A DNA stretch of 64,000 nt from positions 307,168 to 371,167 of the forward strand of contig JARCOQ010000084.1 of the NCBI GenBank assembly GCA_029207755.1, read 5' to 3'. Positions 24,166-37,000 of the stretch are shown here, one piece after another. Made by a program: the position numbers and the translations under genes. The notes below the pieces were generated by a model, which was not told the DNA's origin, ran no database searches, and saw only the letters and a program-made list of their open reading frames with translations. This DNA is from Chamaea fasciata (taxonomy: Eukaryota > Chordata > Aves > Passeriformes > Sylviidae). How positions within the stretch are numbered: the stretch's first letter is position 1; each line of letters starts with the position of its first letter.

Positions 24166-25400
24166 GAATCCCCAGGGAAACCTAGGGGGACAGGCAGGGC
24201 ACTCCGAGGGACACTCTGGGCACCCACAGGGACACCTTGGGGACAGCCAGGGCACCCCAGGGACACCCAGGGCACCCCCAGGGACACCTAGGGGACAGGA
24301 AGGGCACCCCCAGGGAAACCCAGGGCACCCCCAACGACACCTAGGGGACAGGCAGGGCACCCCCAGAGATACCGAGGGGAAAGCCAGGGCACCCACCAGG
24401 GACATTTAGGGAACAGCCAGGGCACTCCAGGGACACTCAGGGCACCCCCAGGGACACCTAGGGGACCTCCAGGGAACCCCAGGGACACGTACGGACAGTC
24501 AGGGAACCCACTGACACCCTGTGCACCCCCAGGACACCCAGGGCCCCAGGGCCTCCAGGGACACCTAGGGACAGCCAGGGAACCCAGACACCCTGGGCAC
24601 CTCCAGGAACACCTAGGGGACAGGCAGGGCTCTCCCAGGGACACTCTGGCACCCCACAGGGATACCATGGGGACAGCCAGGGCACCCCAGGAACACCCAG
24701 GGCTCCCCCAGGGACACCTAGGGGACAGCCAGGGCACCCTAACGACAGCCAGGGCACCCACAGGGACATTTAGGGGACAGCACGGGCACCCCAGAGACAC
24801 CCAGGGCCCCCCCAGGGACACCTACGGGACAGCCAGGGAACGCCAGGGACACGTAGGGGACAGCCAGGGCACCCTAGGGACAAGCAGGGCACCCCCAGGG
24901 ACACCTAGGCGACCTCCAAACACATCTAGGAGACAGCCAGGGCACCCAGGGGACAGCCAGGGCACCCCCAGGGACACCTAGGGAACAGCCAGGGCACCAC
25001 AGGAACAGCCAGGGCACCCCCAGGGACACCTAGGGGACAGCCAGGGCCCCTCAGAGACACCTAGGGGACAGCCAGGGGACCCCAGGGACACCCAGGGCAC
25101 CCCCAGGGACACGTAGGGGACAGCCAGGGCATCCCGAGGGACAGGGAGGGCACCCACAGGGGACACCTAGGGTACAGTCAGGGCACCCTAGGGACAGCCA
25201 GGGCACCCTCAGGGACACCAAGGGCACAGCCAGGCCACCCCAAGGACAGCCAGGGCAGCCCAGGGACGCCTATGGGACAGCCAAGGCACCCCAGGGCTGC
25301 CCAGGGACACCCAGGGTACCCCAGGGGACACGTAGGGGACCTCCCGGGCACCCCAGGGACAGCCAGGGCACCCCAGGGGACACCCAGGGCACCCCCAGGG
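22440..25400. repeat. Indel-rich patch of the array
   Basis: Compared with its duplicate at about 35,280-38,240, this patch has at least a dozen small length changes, mostly gain or loss of one G or C in a run. Examples: GCCAGGGGCGCCCC versus GCCAGGGCGCCCC near 22,660; CCCCAGGGGACACG versus CCCCAGGGACACG near 25,322; and CAGGGGACACCC versus CAGGGACACCC near 25,376. Flanking parts of the same duplicate are nearly identical. Homopolymer-type errors confined to one stretch are what an unpolished or poorly covered assembly region gives; real decay of one copy is the alternative. Confidence 0.75.
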
Positions 25401-28400
25401 ACACCGAGGGGACAGCCAGGGCACCCTCAGGGACACCTAGGGGACAACCTGGGCACCCCCAAGGACACCCAGGGCACCCCCAGGGACACTGAGGGCACAG
25501 CCAGGGCACCCCCAAGGACACCTAGGGGACACGCAGGGTACCCCCAGGGACAATGAGGGGACAGCCATGGCACCCCCAGGGACAGCCAGGGCACCCCAGG
25601 GACACCTAGGGCACAGCCAGGGCACCCTAGGGACAGCCAGGGCACTCCCAGGGACACCTAGGGGACAGCCAGGGCACCCCCAGGGACACCTAGGGGACAG
25701 CCAGGGCACCCCCAGGGACACCTAGGGGACAGCCAGGGCACCCCGAGGGACACCAGGGCACCCACAGGGACACCTAGGGGACAGGCAGGGCACCCCCAGG
25801 GACACCTAGGGGACTGCCAGGGCACCCTAGGGACAGCCAGGGCACCCCCAGGGACACCTAGAGGACAGCCAGGGAACCCCAGGGACACCCTGGGCATCCC
25901 CAGGGACACATAATGCACCCCCAGGGACACCTAGAGGACAGCCAGGGAACCTCAGGGACACCCTGTGCACCCCCAGGGACACCCAGGGCACACCCGGGGA
26001 CACCTAGGGGACAGCCCGGGCACCCTAGGGACAGCCAGGGCACAGAAAGGGCACCCTAGGGACAGCCAGGGCACCCCCAAGGACACCTAGGGGACACGCA
26101 GGGAACCCCCAGGGACAACGAGGGGACAGCCAGGGCAACCCAGGGACAGCCAAGGCACCCCAGGGACACCTAGGGCACAGCCAGGGCACACTAGTGACAG
26201 CCAGGGCACCCCCAGGGACACCTACGGGACAGGCAGGGCAACCCAAGGGACACCTAGGGGACAGCCAGGGCACCCCCAGGGACACCTAGGGGACAGCCAG
26301 GGCACCCCCAGGGACATTTAGGGGACAGCACGGGCACTCCAGGGACACCCAGGGCACCCCCAGGGACACGAAGGGGACAGCCAGGGCACCCCCAGGGACA
26401 GCCAGGGCCCCCCCAGGGACATCAAGGGCACCCCAAGGGACACCTAGGGGACAGCCAGGGCAGCCCAGGGACACCCAGGGCACCCCCATGGACACCTCGG
26501 GGACAGCCAGGGTACCCCCAGGGACACCAAGGGGACCCCCAGGGACACCTAGGGGACAGCCAGGGCACCTACAGGGACACCTAGGAGACAGCCAGGGCAC
26601 CCCAGGGACAGCGAGGGCACCCCCAGGGACACCTAGGCGACCTCCAGGGACATCTAGGGGACAGCCAGGGCACCCAAGGGACAGCCAGGGCACCCCCAGG
26701 GACACCTAGGGGACAGCCAGGGCCCCCCCAGGGACACCTAGGGGACAGCCAGGGGACCCCAGGGACACCCAGGGCACCCCAGGGACACCTAGAGGACAGC
26801 CAGGGCACCACAGGGACACCTACGGCACAGCCAGGGCACCCTAGGGACAGCCAGGGCACCCTCAGGGACACCAAGGGCACCCCAGGGACACCCAGGGCAC
26901 CCCCAGAGACACCGAGGGCACACCCAGGGCACCCTAGGGACAGCCAGGGCACCCCAGGGACACCTAAGGGACAGGCAGGGCACCCCCAGGGACACCTAGG
27001 GGACAGGCAGGGCACCCCAAGGGACACTGACGGGACAGCCAGGGCACCCCCAGAGACCCCTAGGGGACAGCCAGGGACCTCCTAGGGACACTCTGGGCAC
27101 CCCAAGGGACACCTTGGGGTCAGCCAGGGCACCCCAGGGACACCCAGGGCACCCCCAGGGACACCTAGGGGACAGCCAGGGAACCCCAGGGACACCCTGT
27201 GCACCCCCAGGGACACCCAGGGCACCCCCAGGGACACCTAGGGGACAGCCAGGGCCCCCCCAGGGAAACCTAGGGGACAGCCAGGGAACCCCAGGGACAC
27301 CCTGTGCACCCCCAGGGACACCCAGGGCACACCCAGGGACACCTAGGGGACAGCCAGGGCACCCTAGGGACAGCCAGGGCACCCCCAGGGACACCCAGGG
27401 CACCCCCAGGGACACCTAGGGGACAGCCAGGGCACCTCGAGGGACAGGTAGGGCACCCCAAGGGACACCTACAGGACAGCCAGGGCCCCCCCAGGGACAT
27501 CCAGGGCACCCCCAGGGACACCTAGGGGACAGCCAGGGCATCCCCAGGGACACCCTGGGCACCCCCAGGGACACCTAGGGGACAGCCAGGGCACCCCAGG
27601 CACACCCAGGGCACTCCCAGGGACACCTAGGGGACAGCCAGGGAACCCCAGGGACACCTAGGGGACAGCCAGGGAACCTCAGGGACACCCTGTGCACCCC
27701 CAGGGAAAACCAGGGCACACCCGGGGACACCTAGGGGACAGCCCGGGCACCCTAGGGACAGCCAGGGCACAGAAAGGGCACCCTAGGGACAGCCAGGGCA
27801 CCCCCAAGGACACCTAGGGGACACGCAGGGTACCCCCAGGGACAACGAGGGGACAGCCAGGGCACCCCCAGGGACTGCCAAGGCACCCCAGGGACACCTA
27901 GGGCACAGCCAGGGCACCCTAGGGACAGCTAGGGCACCCCCAGGGACACCTAAGGGACAGCCAGGGCACCCCCAGGGACACCTAGGGGACAGCCAGGGCA
28001 CCCCCAGGGACACCCAGGGCACCCCGAGGGACATCCAGGGGACAGCCAGGGCACCCCAGGGACATTTAGGGGACAGCACGGGCACTCCAGGGACACCCAG
28101 GGCACCCCCAGGGACACGAAGGGGACAGCCAGGGCACCCCCAGGGACAGCCAGGGCTCCCCCAGGGACAGCCAGGGCACACCAAAAGACACCTAAAGGAC
28201 AGCCAGGGCACCCCCAGGGCCACCTAGGGGACAGCCAGGGCCCCCCCAGGGACATCAAGGGCACCCCCAGGGACACCTAGGGGACAGCCAGGGCAGCCCA
28301 GGGACACCAAGGGGATCCCCTCGGACACCTAGGGGACAGCCAGGGCACCTACAGGGACACCTAGGAGACAGCCAGGGCACCCCAGGGATAGCGAGGGCAC

Positions 28401-31020
28401 CCCCAGGGACACCTAGGCGACCTCCAGGGACATCTAGGGGACAGCCAGGGCACCCCAGGGACAGCCAGGGCACCCCCAGGGACACCTAGGGGACAGCCAG
28501 GGCCCCCCCAGGGACACCTAGGGGACAGCCAGGGGACCCCAGGGACACCCAGGGCACCCCAGGGACACCTAGAGGACAGCCAGGGCACCACAGGGACACC
28601 TACGGCACAACCAGGGCACCCTAGGGACAGCCAGGGCAGCCCAGGGACACCTAGGGGACAGCCAGGGAACCCCAGGGACACCCTGTGCACCCCCAGGGAC
28701 ACCTAGGGGACAGCCAGGGCCCCCCCAGGGACACCTAGGGGACAGCCAGGGCACCCCAGGGAAAGCCATGGCACCCTAGGGACAGCCAGGGCACCCCAGG
28801 GACACCCAGGGCACCCCCAGAGACACCGAGGGCACAGCCAGGGCACCCTAGGGACAGCCAGGGCACCCCAGGGACACCTAAGGGACAGGCAGGGCACCCC
28901 CAGGGACACCTAGGGGACAGGCAGGGCACCCCAAGGGACACTGACGGGACAGCCAGGGCACCCCCAGAGACCCCTAGGGGACAGCCAGGGACCTCCTAGG
29001 GACACTCTGGGCACCCCAAGGGACACCTGGGGTCAGCCAGGGCACCCCCAGGGACACCCAGGGCACCCCCAGGGACACCTAGGGGACAGCCAGGGAACCC
29101 CAGGGACACCCTGTGCACCCCCAGGGACACCCAGGGCACCCCCAGGGACACCTAGGGGACAGCCAGGGCCCCCCCAGGGAAACCTAGGGGACAGCCAGGG
29201 AACCCCAGGGACACCCTGTGCACGCCCAGGGACACCCAGGGCACACCCAGGGACACCTAGGGAACAGCCAGGGCACCCTAGGGACAGCCAGGGCACCCCC
29301 AGGGACACCCAGGGCACCCCCAGGGACACCTAGGGGACAGCCAGGGCACCTCGAGGGACAGGTAGGGCACCCCCAGGGACACCTACAGGACAGCCAGGGC
29401 CCCCCAAGGGACATCCAGGGCACCCCCAGGGACACCTAGGGGACAGCCAGGGCATCCCCAGGGACACCCTGGGCACCGCCAGGGACACCTAGGGGACAGC
29501 CAGGGCACCCCAGGCACACCCAGGGCACCCCCAGGGACACCTAGGGGACAGCCAGGGAACCCCAGGGACACCTAGGGGACAGCCAGGGCACCCCCAGGGA
29601 CACCTAGGGGACAGCCAGGGCACCCCGAGGGACACCAGGGCACCCCCAGGGACACCTAGGGGACAGGCAGGGCACCCCCAGGGACACCTAGGGGACTGCC
29701 AGGGCACCCTAGGGACAGCCAGGGCACCCCCAGGGACACCTAGGGGACAGCCAGGGAACCCCAGGGACACCCTGGGCACCCCCAGGGACACCTAATGCAC
29801 CCCCAGGGACACCTAGGGGACAGCCAGGGCCCCCCCAGGGACACCTAGGGGACAGCCAGGGAACCCCAGGGACACCCTGTGCACCCCTAGGGACACCCAG
29901 GGCACCCCCAGGGACACCTAGGGGACAGCCAGGGAACCTCAGGGACACCCTGTGCACCCCCAGGGAAAACCAGGGCACACCCGGGGACACCTAGGGGACA
30001 GCCCTGGCACCCTAGGGACAGCCAGAGCACAGAAAGGGCACCCTAGGGACAGCCAGGGCACCCCCAAGGACACCTAGGGGACACGCAGGGTACCCCCAGG
30101 GACAACGAGGGGACAGCCAGGGCACCCCCAGGGACAGCCAAGGCACCCCAGGGACACCTAGGGCACAGCCAGGGCACCCTAGGGACAGCTAGGGCACCCC
30201 CAGGGACACCTAAGGGACAGGCAGGGCACCCCCAGGGACACCTAGGGGACAGCCAGGGCACCCCCAGGGACACCCAGGGCACCCCCAGGGACATCCAGGG
30301 GACAGCCAGGGACACGTAGGGGACAGCCAGGGCATCCCGAGGGACAGGGAGGGCACCCACAGGGACACCTAGGGGACAGCCAGGGCACCCTAGGGACAGC
30401 CAGGGCACCCCCAGAGACACCGAGGGCACAGCCAGGGCACCCTAGGGACAGCCAGGGCACCCCAGGGACACCTAAGGGACAGGCAGGGCACCCCCAGGGA
30501 CACCTAAGGGACAGGCAGGGCACCCCCAGGGACACCTAGGGGACAGGCAGGGCACCCCAAGGGACACTGACGGGACAGCCAGGGCACCCCCAGAGACCCC
30601 TAGGGGTCAGCCAGGGACCTCCTAGGGACTCTCTGGGCACCCCAAGGGACACCTTGGGGTCAGCCAGGGCACCCCAGGGACACCCAGGGCACCCCCAGGG
30701 ACACCTAGGGGACAGCCAGGGAACCCCAGGGACACCCTGTGCACCCCCAGGGACACCCAGGGCACCCCCAGGGACACCTAGGGGACAGCCAGAGCCCCCC
30801 CAGGGAAACCTAGGGGACAGCCAGGGAACCCCAGGGACACCCTGTGCACGCCCAGGGACACCCAGGGCACACCCAGGGACACCTAGGGGACAGCCAGGGC
30901 ACCCTAGGGACAGCCAGGGCACCCCCAGGGACACCCAGGGCACCCCCAGGGACACCTAGGGGACAGCCAGGGCACCTCGAGGGACAGGGAGGGCACCCCC
31001 AGGGACACCTACAGGACAGC
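24166..31020. repeat. Distal half of the 12.84-kb unit, with ~1.6-1.9-kb modules
   Basis: Array between the 3-kb triplet and the second 12.84-kb copy. From about 26,996 it holds three related modules. The shared core starts with the CTCCTAGGGACACTCTGGG marker (27,086; ~29,000; ~30,627), passes through CACCCTGTGCACCCCC and ends with CACCTCGAGGGACAGG. Core-to-core distances are 1,914 and 1,626 bp, so the modules vary in length. The same core recurs in the right third of the window. No unique DNA is present. Confidence 0.85.
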
Positions 31021-34000
31021 CAGGGCCCCCCCCGGGACACCCAGGGGACAGCCAGGGAACCCCAGGGACACCCAGGGCACACCCAGGGACACTTAGGGGA
31101 CAGCCAGGGCACCCTAGGGACAGCCAGGGTACCCCCAGGGACACCGAGAGCACAGCCAGGGCACCCCCAGGCACACGGAGAGGACAGCCAGGGCACCCCA
31201 GGGACAGCCAGGGCACCCCCAGAGACACCAAGGGCACAGCCAGGGCACCCTGGGGACAGCCAGGGCACCCCCAGGGACACCTAGAGGACAGGCAGGGCAC
31301 CCCCAGGGACACCTAGGGGACAGCCAGGGCACCCCGAGGGACACCAGGGCACCCCAGGGACACCTAGGGGACAGCCAGGGCACCCTAGGGACAGCCAGGG
31401 CACCCCCAGGGACACCAAGGGCACAGACAGGGCACCCTAGGGACACCAAGGGGACAGCCAGGGCACCCCCAGGGACACCAAGGGGACATCCAGAGCATCC
31501 CAGGGACAGCCAGGGTACCCCCAGGGACACCTAGGGGACAGCAAGGGCACCCCCAGGGACACCCTGGGCACCCCCAGGGACACGTAGGGGACAGCCAGGG
31601 CACCCCAGGGACACCCTGGGCGCCCCCAACGACACCTAGGGGACAGGCAGGGCACACCCAGGGACACCTAGGGGACAGCCAGGGACCTCCTAGGGACACT
31701 CTGGGCACCCCAAGGGACACCTTGGGGTCAGCCAGGGCACCCCAGGGACACCCAGGGCACCCCCAGGGACACGGAGGGGACAGCCAGGGCACACCCAGGG
31801 ACACTGACTAGACAGCCAGGGCACCCCAGGGACACTGACGGGACAGCCAGGGCACCCCAGGGACACCAAGGGCAGAGCCAGGGCACCCCAAGGACAGCCA
31901 GGGCAGCCCAGGGCAGCCCAGGGACACCCAGGGTACCCCAGGGACACGTAGGGGACCTCCCGGGCACCCCAGGGACAGCCAGGGCACCCCAGGGACACCC
32001 AGGACCTCCCCAGGGACACCTAGGGGACAGCCAGGGAACCCCAGGAACACCATGGGCACGCCCAGGGACACCTAGGGCAACCCCAGAGACACTGAGGGCA
32101 CAGCCACGGCACCATAGGGACAGGCAGGGCACCCCCAGGGACACCTAGGGGACAGGCAGGTCACCCCCAGGGACACCGAGGGGACAGCCAGGGCACCCTA
32201 GGGACAGCCATGGCACCCTAGGGACACCCAGGGCACCCCCAGAGACACCGAGGGCACAGCCAGGGCACCCTAGGGACAGCCAGGGCACCCCCAGGGACAC
32301 CTAAGGGACAGGCAGGGCACCTCCAGGGACAGCCAGGGTACCCCGAGGGCACCCCAGGGACACCCAGGGCACCCCCAGGGACACCTAGGGACAGTCAGGG
32401 CACCCCAGGGACACCCAGGGCACACCCAGGGAAACCTAGGGGACAGCCAGGGCACCCTAGGGACAGCCAGGGCACCCCCAGGGACACCGAGGGCACAGCC
32501 AGGGCGCCCCAGGGACAGCTAGGGCACCCCCAGGGACACCCAGGGCACCCCCAGGGACACCTAGGGGACCGCCAGGGCATCCCAGGGACACCAAGGGGAC
32601 ACCTAGGGCACCCCCAGGGACACCAAGGGGACAGCCAGGGCACACCCACGGACACCAATGGGACATCCAGAGCACCCCAGGGACAGCCAGGGCAGCCCGA
32701 GGGACAGCTAGGGGACAGCAAGGGCACCCCCAGGGACACCTAAGGGACACCCTGGGCACCCCCAGGGACACCCAGGGCCCCCCCAGGGACACCTAGGGGA
32801 CAGCCAGGGAACCCCAGGGACACCCTGGGCACCCCCAGGGACACGTAGAGGACAGCCAGGGCACCCCAGGGACAGCCAGGGCACCCCCAGGGACAGATAG
32901 GGGAAAGCCAGGGCACCCCAGGGACACCAAGTGGACAGCCAGGGCACCCCCAGGGACACCTAGGGGACAGGCAGGGCACCCCAGGGACACCAAGGGGACA
33001 GCCAGGGCACCCCCAGGGACACCTAGGGGACAGGCAGGGCACTCCAGGGACACCCAGGGCACCCCCAGGGACACCCTGGGCACCCCCAGGGACACGTAGG
33101 GGACAGTCAGGGCACCCCAGAGACACCCGGGGCAACCCCAGAGACACCTAGGGGACAGCCAGGGCACCCTAGGGACAGCCAGGGCACCCCCAGGGACACC
33201 AAGGGCACAGCCAGGGCACCCCCAGGGACACGTAGGGGACAGCCAGGGATCCCCAGGGACACCCTGGGCCCCCCCAGGGACACCGAGGGGACTTCCAGGG
33301 CACCCCCTGGGCACCCCAGGGACAATCTGGGCACACCCAGGGACACCGACGGGACAGCCAGGGCACTCCAGGGACAGCCAGGGCACCCCCAGGGACACCT
33401 TTGAGACAGCCAGGGCACCCCAGGTACAGCCAGCGCACCCCCAGGGACACCTAGGGGACTTCCAGGGCACCCCAGGGACAGCGAGGGCACCCCCAGGGAC
33501 ACCTAGGGGACAGCCAGGGCCCCCCCAGGGACACCTAGGGGACAGCCAGGGCACCCCAGGGACAGCCAGGGCCCCCCCAGGGACACCTAGGGGACAGCCA
33601 GGGCCCCCCCAGGGACACCCAGGGCACCCCCAGGAACACCTAGGGGAAGGCAGGACACCCCCAGGGACACCTAGGGGACAGCCAGGGCACCCCCAGGGAC
33701 ATTTAGGGGACAGCCAGGGCACTCCAGGGACACCCAGGGCAACCCCAGGGACACCTAGGGGACAGCCAGGGCACCCCCAGGGACACCCAGGGCACCTCCA
33801 GGGACACCTAGGGGACAGGCAGGGAACCCCCAGGGACACCCTGGGCACCACCAGGGACAACTAATGCACCCCCAGGGACACCTAGGGGACAGCCAGGGCC
33901 GCCCCAGGGACACCCACGGCACCCCCAGGGACACCTAGGGGACAGCCAGGGAACCCCAGGGACACCCTGTGCACCCCCAGGGACAACTAATGCACCCCCA

Positions 34001-37000
34001 GGGACACCTAGGGGACAGCCAGGGCCCCCCCCGGGACACCCAGGGGACAGCCAGGGAACCCCAGGGACACCCAGGGCACACCCAGGGACACTTAGGGGAC
34101 AGCCAGGGCACCCTAGGGACAGCCAGGGTACCCCCAGGGACACCGAGAGCACAGCCAGGGCACCCCCAGGGACACGGAGAGGACAGCCTGGGCACCCCAG
34201 GGACAGCCAGGGCACCCCCAGAGACACCAAGGGCACAGCCAGGGCACCCTGGGGACAGCCAGGGCACCCCCAGGGACACCTAGAGGACAGGCAGGGCACC
34301 CCCAGGGACACCTAGGGGACAGCCAGGGCACCCCGAGGGACACCAGGGCACCCCAGGGACACCTAGGGGACAGCCAGGGCACCCTAGGGACAGCCAGGGC
34401 ACCCCCAGGGACACCAAGGGCACAGACAGGGCACCCTAGGGACACCAAGGGGACAGCCAGGGCACCCCCAGGGACACCAAGGGGACATCCAGAGCATCCC
34501 AGGGACAGCCAGGGTACCCCCAGGGACACCTAGGGGACAGCAAGGGCACCCCCAGGGACACCCTGGGCACCCCCAGGGACACGTAGGGGACAGCCAGGGC
34601 ACCCCAGAGACACCCTGGGCGCCCCCAACGACACCTAGGGGACAGGCAGGGCACACCCAGGGACACCTAGGGGACAGCCAGGGACCTCCTAGGGACACTC
34701 TGGGCACCCCAAGGGACACCTTGGGGTCAGCCAGGGCACCCCAGGGACACCCAGGGCACCCCCAGGGACACGGAGGGGACAGCCAGGGCACACCCAGGGA
34801 CACTGACTAGACAGCCAGGGCACCCCAGGGACACTGACGGGACAGCCAGGGCACCCCAGGGACACCAAGGGCAGAGCCAGGGCACCCCAAGGACAGCCAG
34901 GGCAGCCCAGGGCAGCCCAGGGACACCCAGGGTACCCCAGGGACACGTAGGGGACCTCCCGGGCACCCCAGGGACAGCCAGGGCACCCCAGGGACACCCA
35001 GGACCTCCCCAGGGACACCTAGGGGACAGCCAGGGAACCCCAGGAACACCATGGGCACGCCCAGGGACACCTAGGGCAACCCCAGAGACACTGAGGGCAC
35101 AGCCACGGCACCATAGGGACAGGCAGGGCACCCCCAGGGACACCTAGGGGACAGGCAGGTCACCCCCAGGGACACCGAGGGGACAGCCAGGGCACCCTAG
35201 GGACAGCCATGGCACCCTAGGGACACCCAGGGCACCCCCAGAGACACCGAGGGCACAGCCAGGGCACCCTAGGGACAGCCAGGGCACCCCCAGGGACACC
35301 TAAGGGACAGGCAGGGCACCTCCAGGGACAGCCAGGGTACCCCGAGGGCACCCCAGGGACACCCAGGGCACCCCCAGGGACACCTAGGGACAGTCAGGGC
35401 ACCCCAGGGACACCCAGGGCACACCCAGGGAAACCTAGGGGACAGCCAGGGCACCCTAGGGACAGCCAGGGCACCCCCAGGGACACCGAGGGCACAGCCA
35501 GGGCGCCCCAGGGACAGCTAGGGCACCCCCAGGGACACCCAGGGCACCCCCAGGGACACCTAGGGGACCGCCAGGGCATCCCAGGGACACCAAGGGGACA
35601 CCTAGGGCACCCCCAGGGACACCAAGGGGACAGCCAGGGCACCCCCAGGGACACCTAGGGGACAGCAAGGGCACCCCCAGGGACACCAAGGGCAAAGACA
35701 GGGCACCCTAGGGACACCAAGGGGACAGCCAGGGCACACCCAGAGACCAATGGGACATCCAGAGCACCCCAGGGACAGCCAGGGCAGCCCGAGGGACAGC
35801 TAGGGGACAGCAAGGGCACCCCCAGGGACACCTAAGGGACACCCTGGGCACCCCCAGGGACACCCAGGGCCCCCCCAGGGACACCTAGGGGACAGCCAGG
35901 GAACCCCAGGGACACCCTGGGCACCCCCAGGGACACGTAGAGGACAGCCAGGGCACCCCAGGGACAGCCAGGGCACCCCCAGGGACAGATAGGGGAAAGC
36001 CAGGGCACCCCAGGGACACCAAGTGGACAGCCAGGGCACCCCCAGGGACACCTAGGGGACAGGCAGGGCACCCCAGGGACACCAAGGGGACAGCCAGGGC
36101 ACCCCCAGGGACACCTAGGGGACAGGCAGGGCACTCCAGGGACACCCAGGGCACCCCCAGAGACACCCTGGGCACCCCCAGGGACACGTAGGGGACAGCC
36201 AGGGCACCCTAGGGACAGCCAGGGCACCCCCAGGGACACCAAGGGCACAGCCAGGGCACCCCCAGGGACACGTAGGGGACAGCCAGGGATCCCCAGGGAC
36301 ACCCTGGGCCCCCCCAGGGACACCGAGGGGACTTCCAGGGCACCCCCTGGGCACCCCAGGGACAATCTGGGCACACCCAGGGACACCGACGGGACAGCCA
36401 GGGCACTCCAGGGACAGCCAGGGCACCCCCAGGGACACCTAGGGGACAGCCAGGGCACCCCCAGGGACACCCAGGGCACACCCAGGGACACCGAGAGGAC
36501 AGCCAGGGCACCCCCAGGGACACCTTTGAGACAGCCAGGGCACCCCAGGGACAGCCAGCGCACCCCCAGGGACACCTAGGGGACTTCCAGGGCACCCCAG
36601 GGACAGCGAGGGCACCCCCAGGGACACCTAGGGGACAGCCAGGGCCCCCCCAGGGACACCTAGGGGACAGCCAGGGCACCCCAGGGACAGCCAGGGCCCC
36701 CCCAGGGACACCTAGGGGACAGCCAGGGCCCCCCCAGGGACACCCAGGGCACCCCCAGGAACACCTAGGGGACAGCCAGGGCACGCACAGGGACACCGAG
36801 GGGAAAGCCAGGGCACCCCCAGGCACACCTAGGGGAAGGCAGGACACCCCCAGGGACACCTAGGGGACAGCCAGGGCACCCCCAGGGACATTTAGGGGAC
36901 AGCCAGGGCACTCCAGGGACACCCAGGGCAACCCCAGGGACACCTAGGGGACAGCCAGGGAACCCCCAGGGACACCCAGGGCACCTCCAGGGACACCTAG

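Larger units (their letters stand above)
18181..31020. repeat. 12.84-kb tandem duplication, copy 1
   Basis: The ordered series of variant units from 18,181 to 31,020 recurs at 31,021-43,863 at an offset of 12,840, rising to 12,843-12,846 after the indel-rich patch. The join is sharp: at both 18,181 and 31,021 the sequence reads CAGGGCCCCCCCCGGGACAC, but the 60 bp before these points differ. The 60 bp before 31,021 match those before 43,864. Outside ~22,440-25,400 and a pair of one-base indels near 29,023-29,043, I see almost no differences. The copy contains 3-kb copies b and c plus the ~1.6-1.9-kb modules of 26,996-31,020. Confidence 0.93.
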
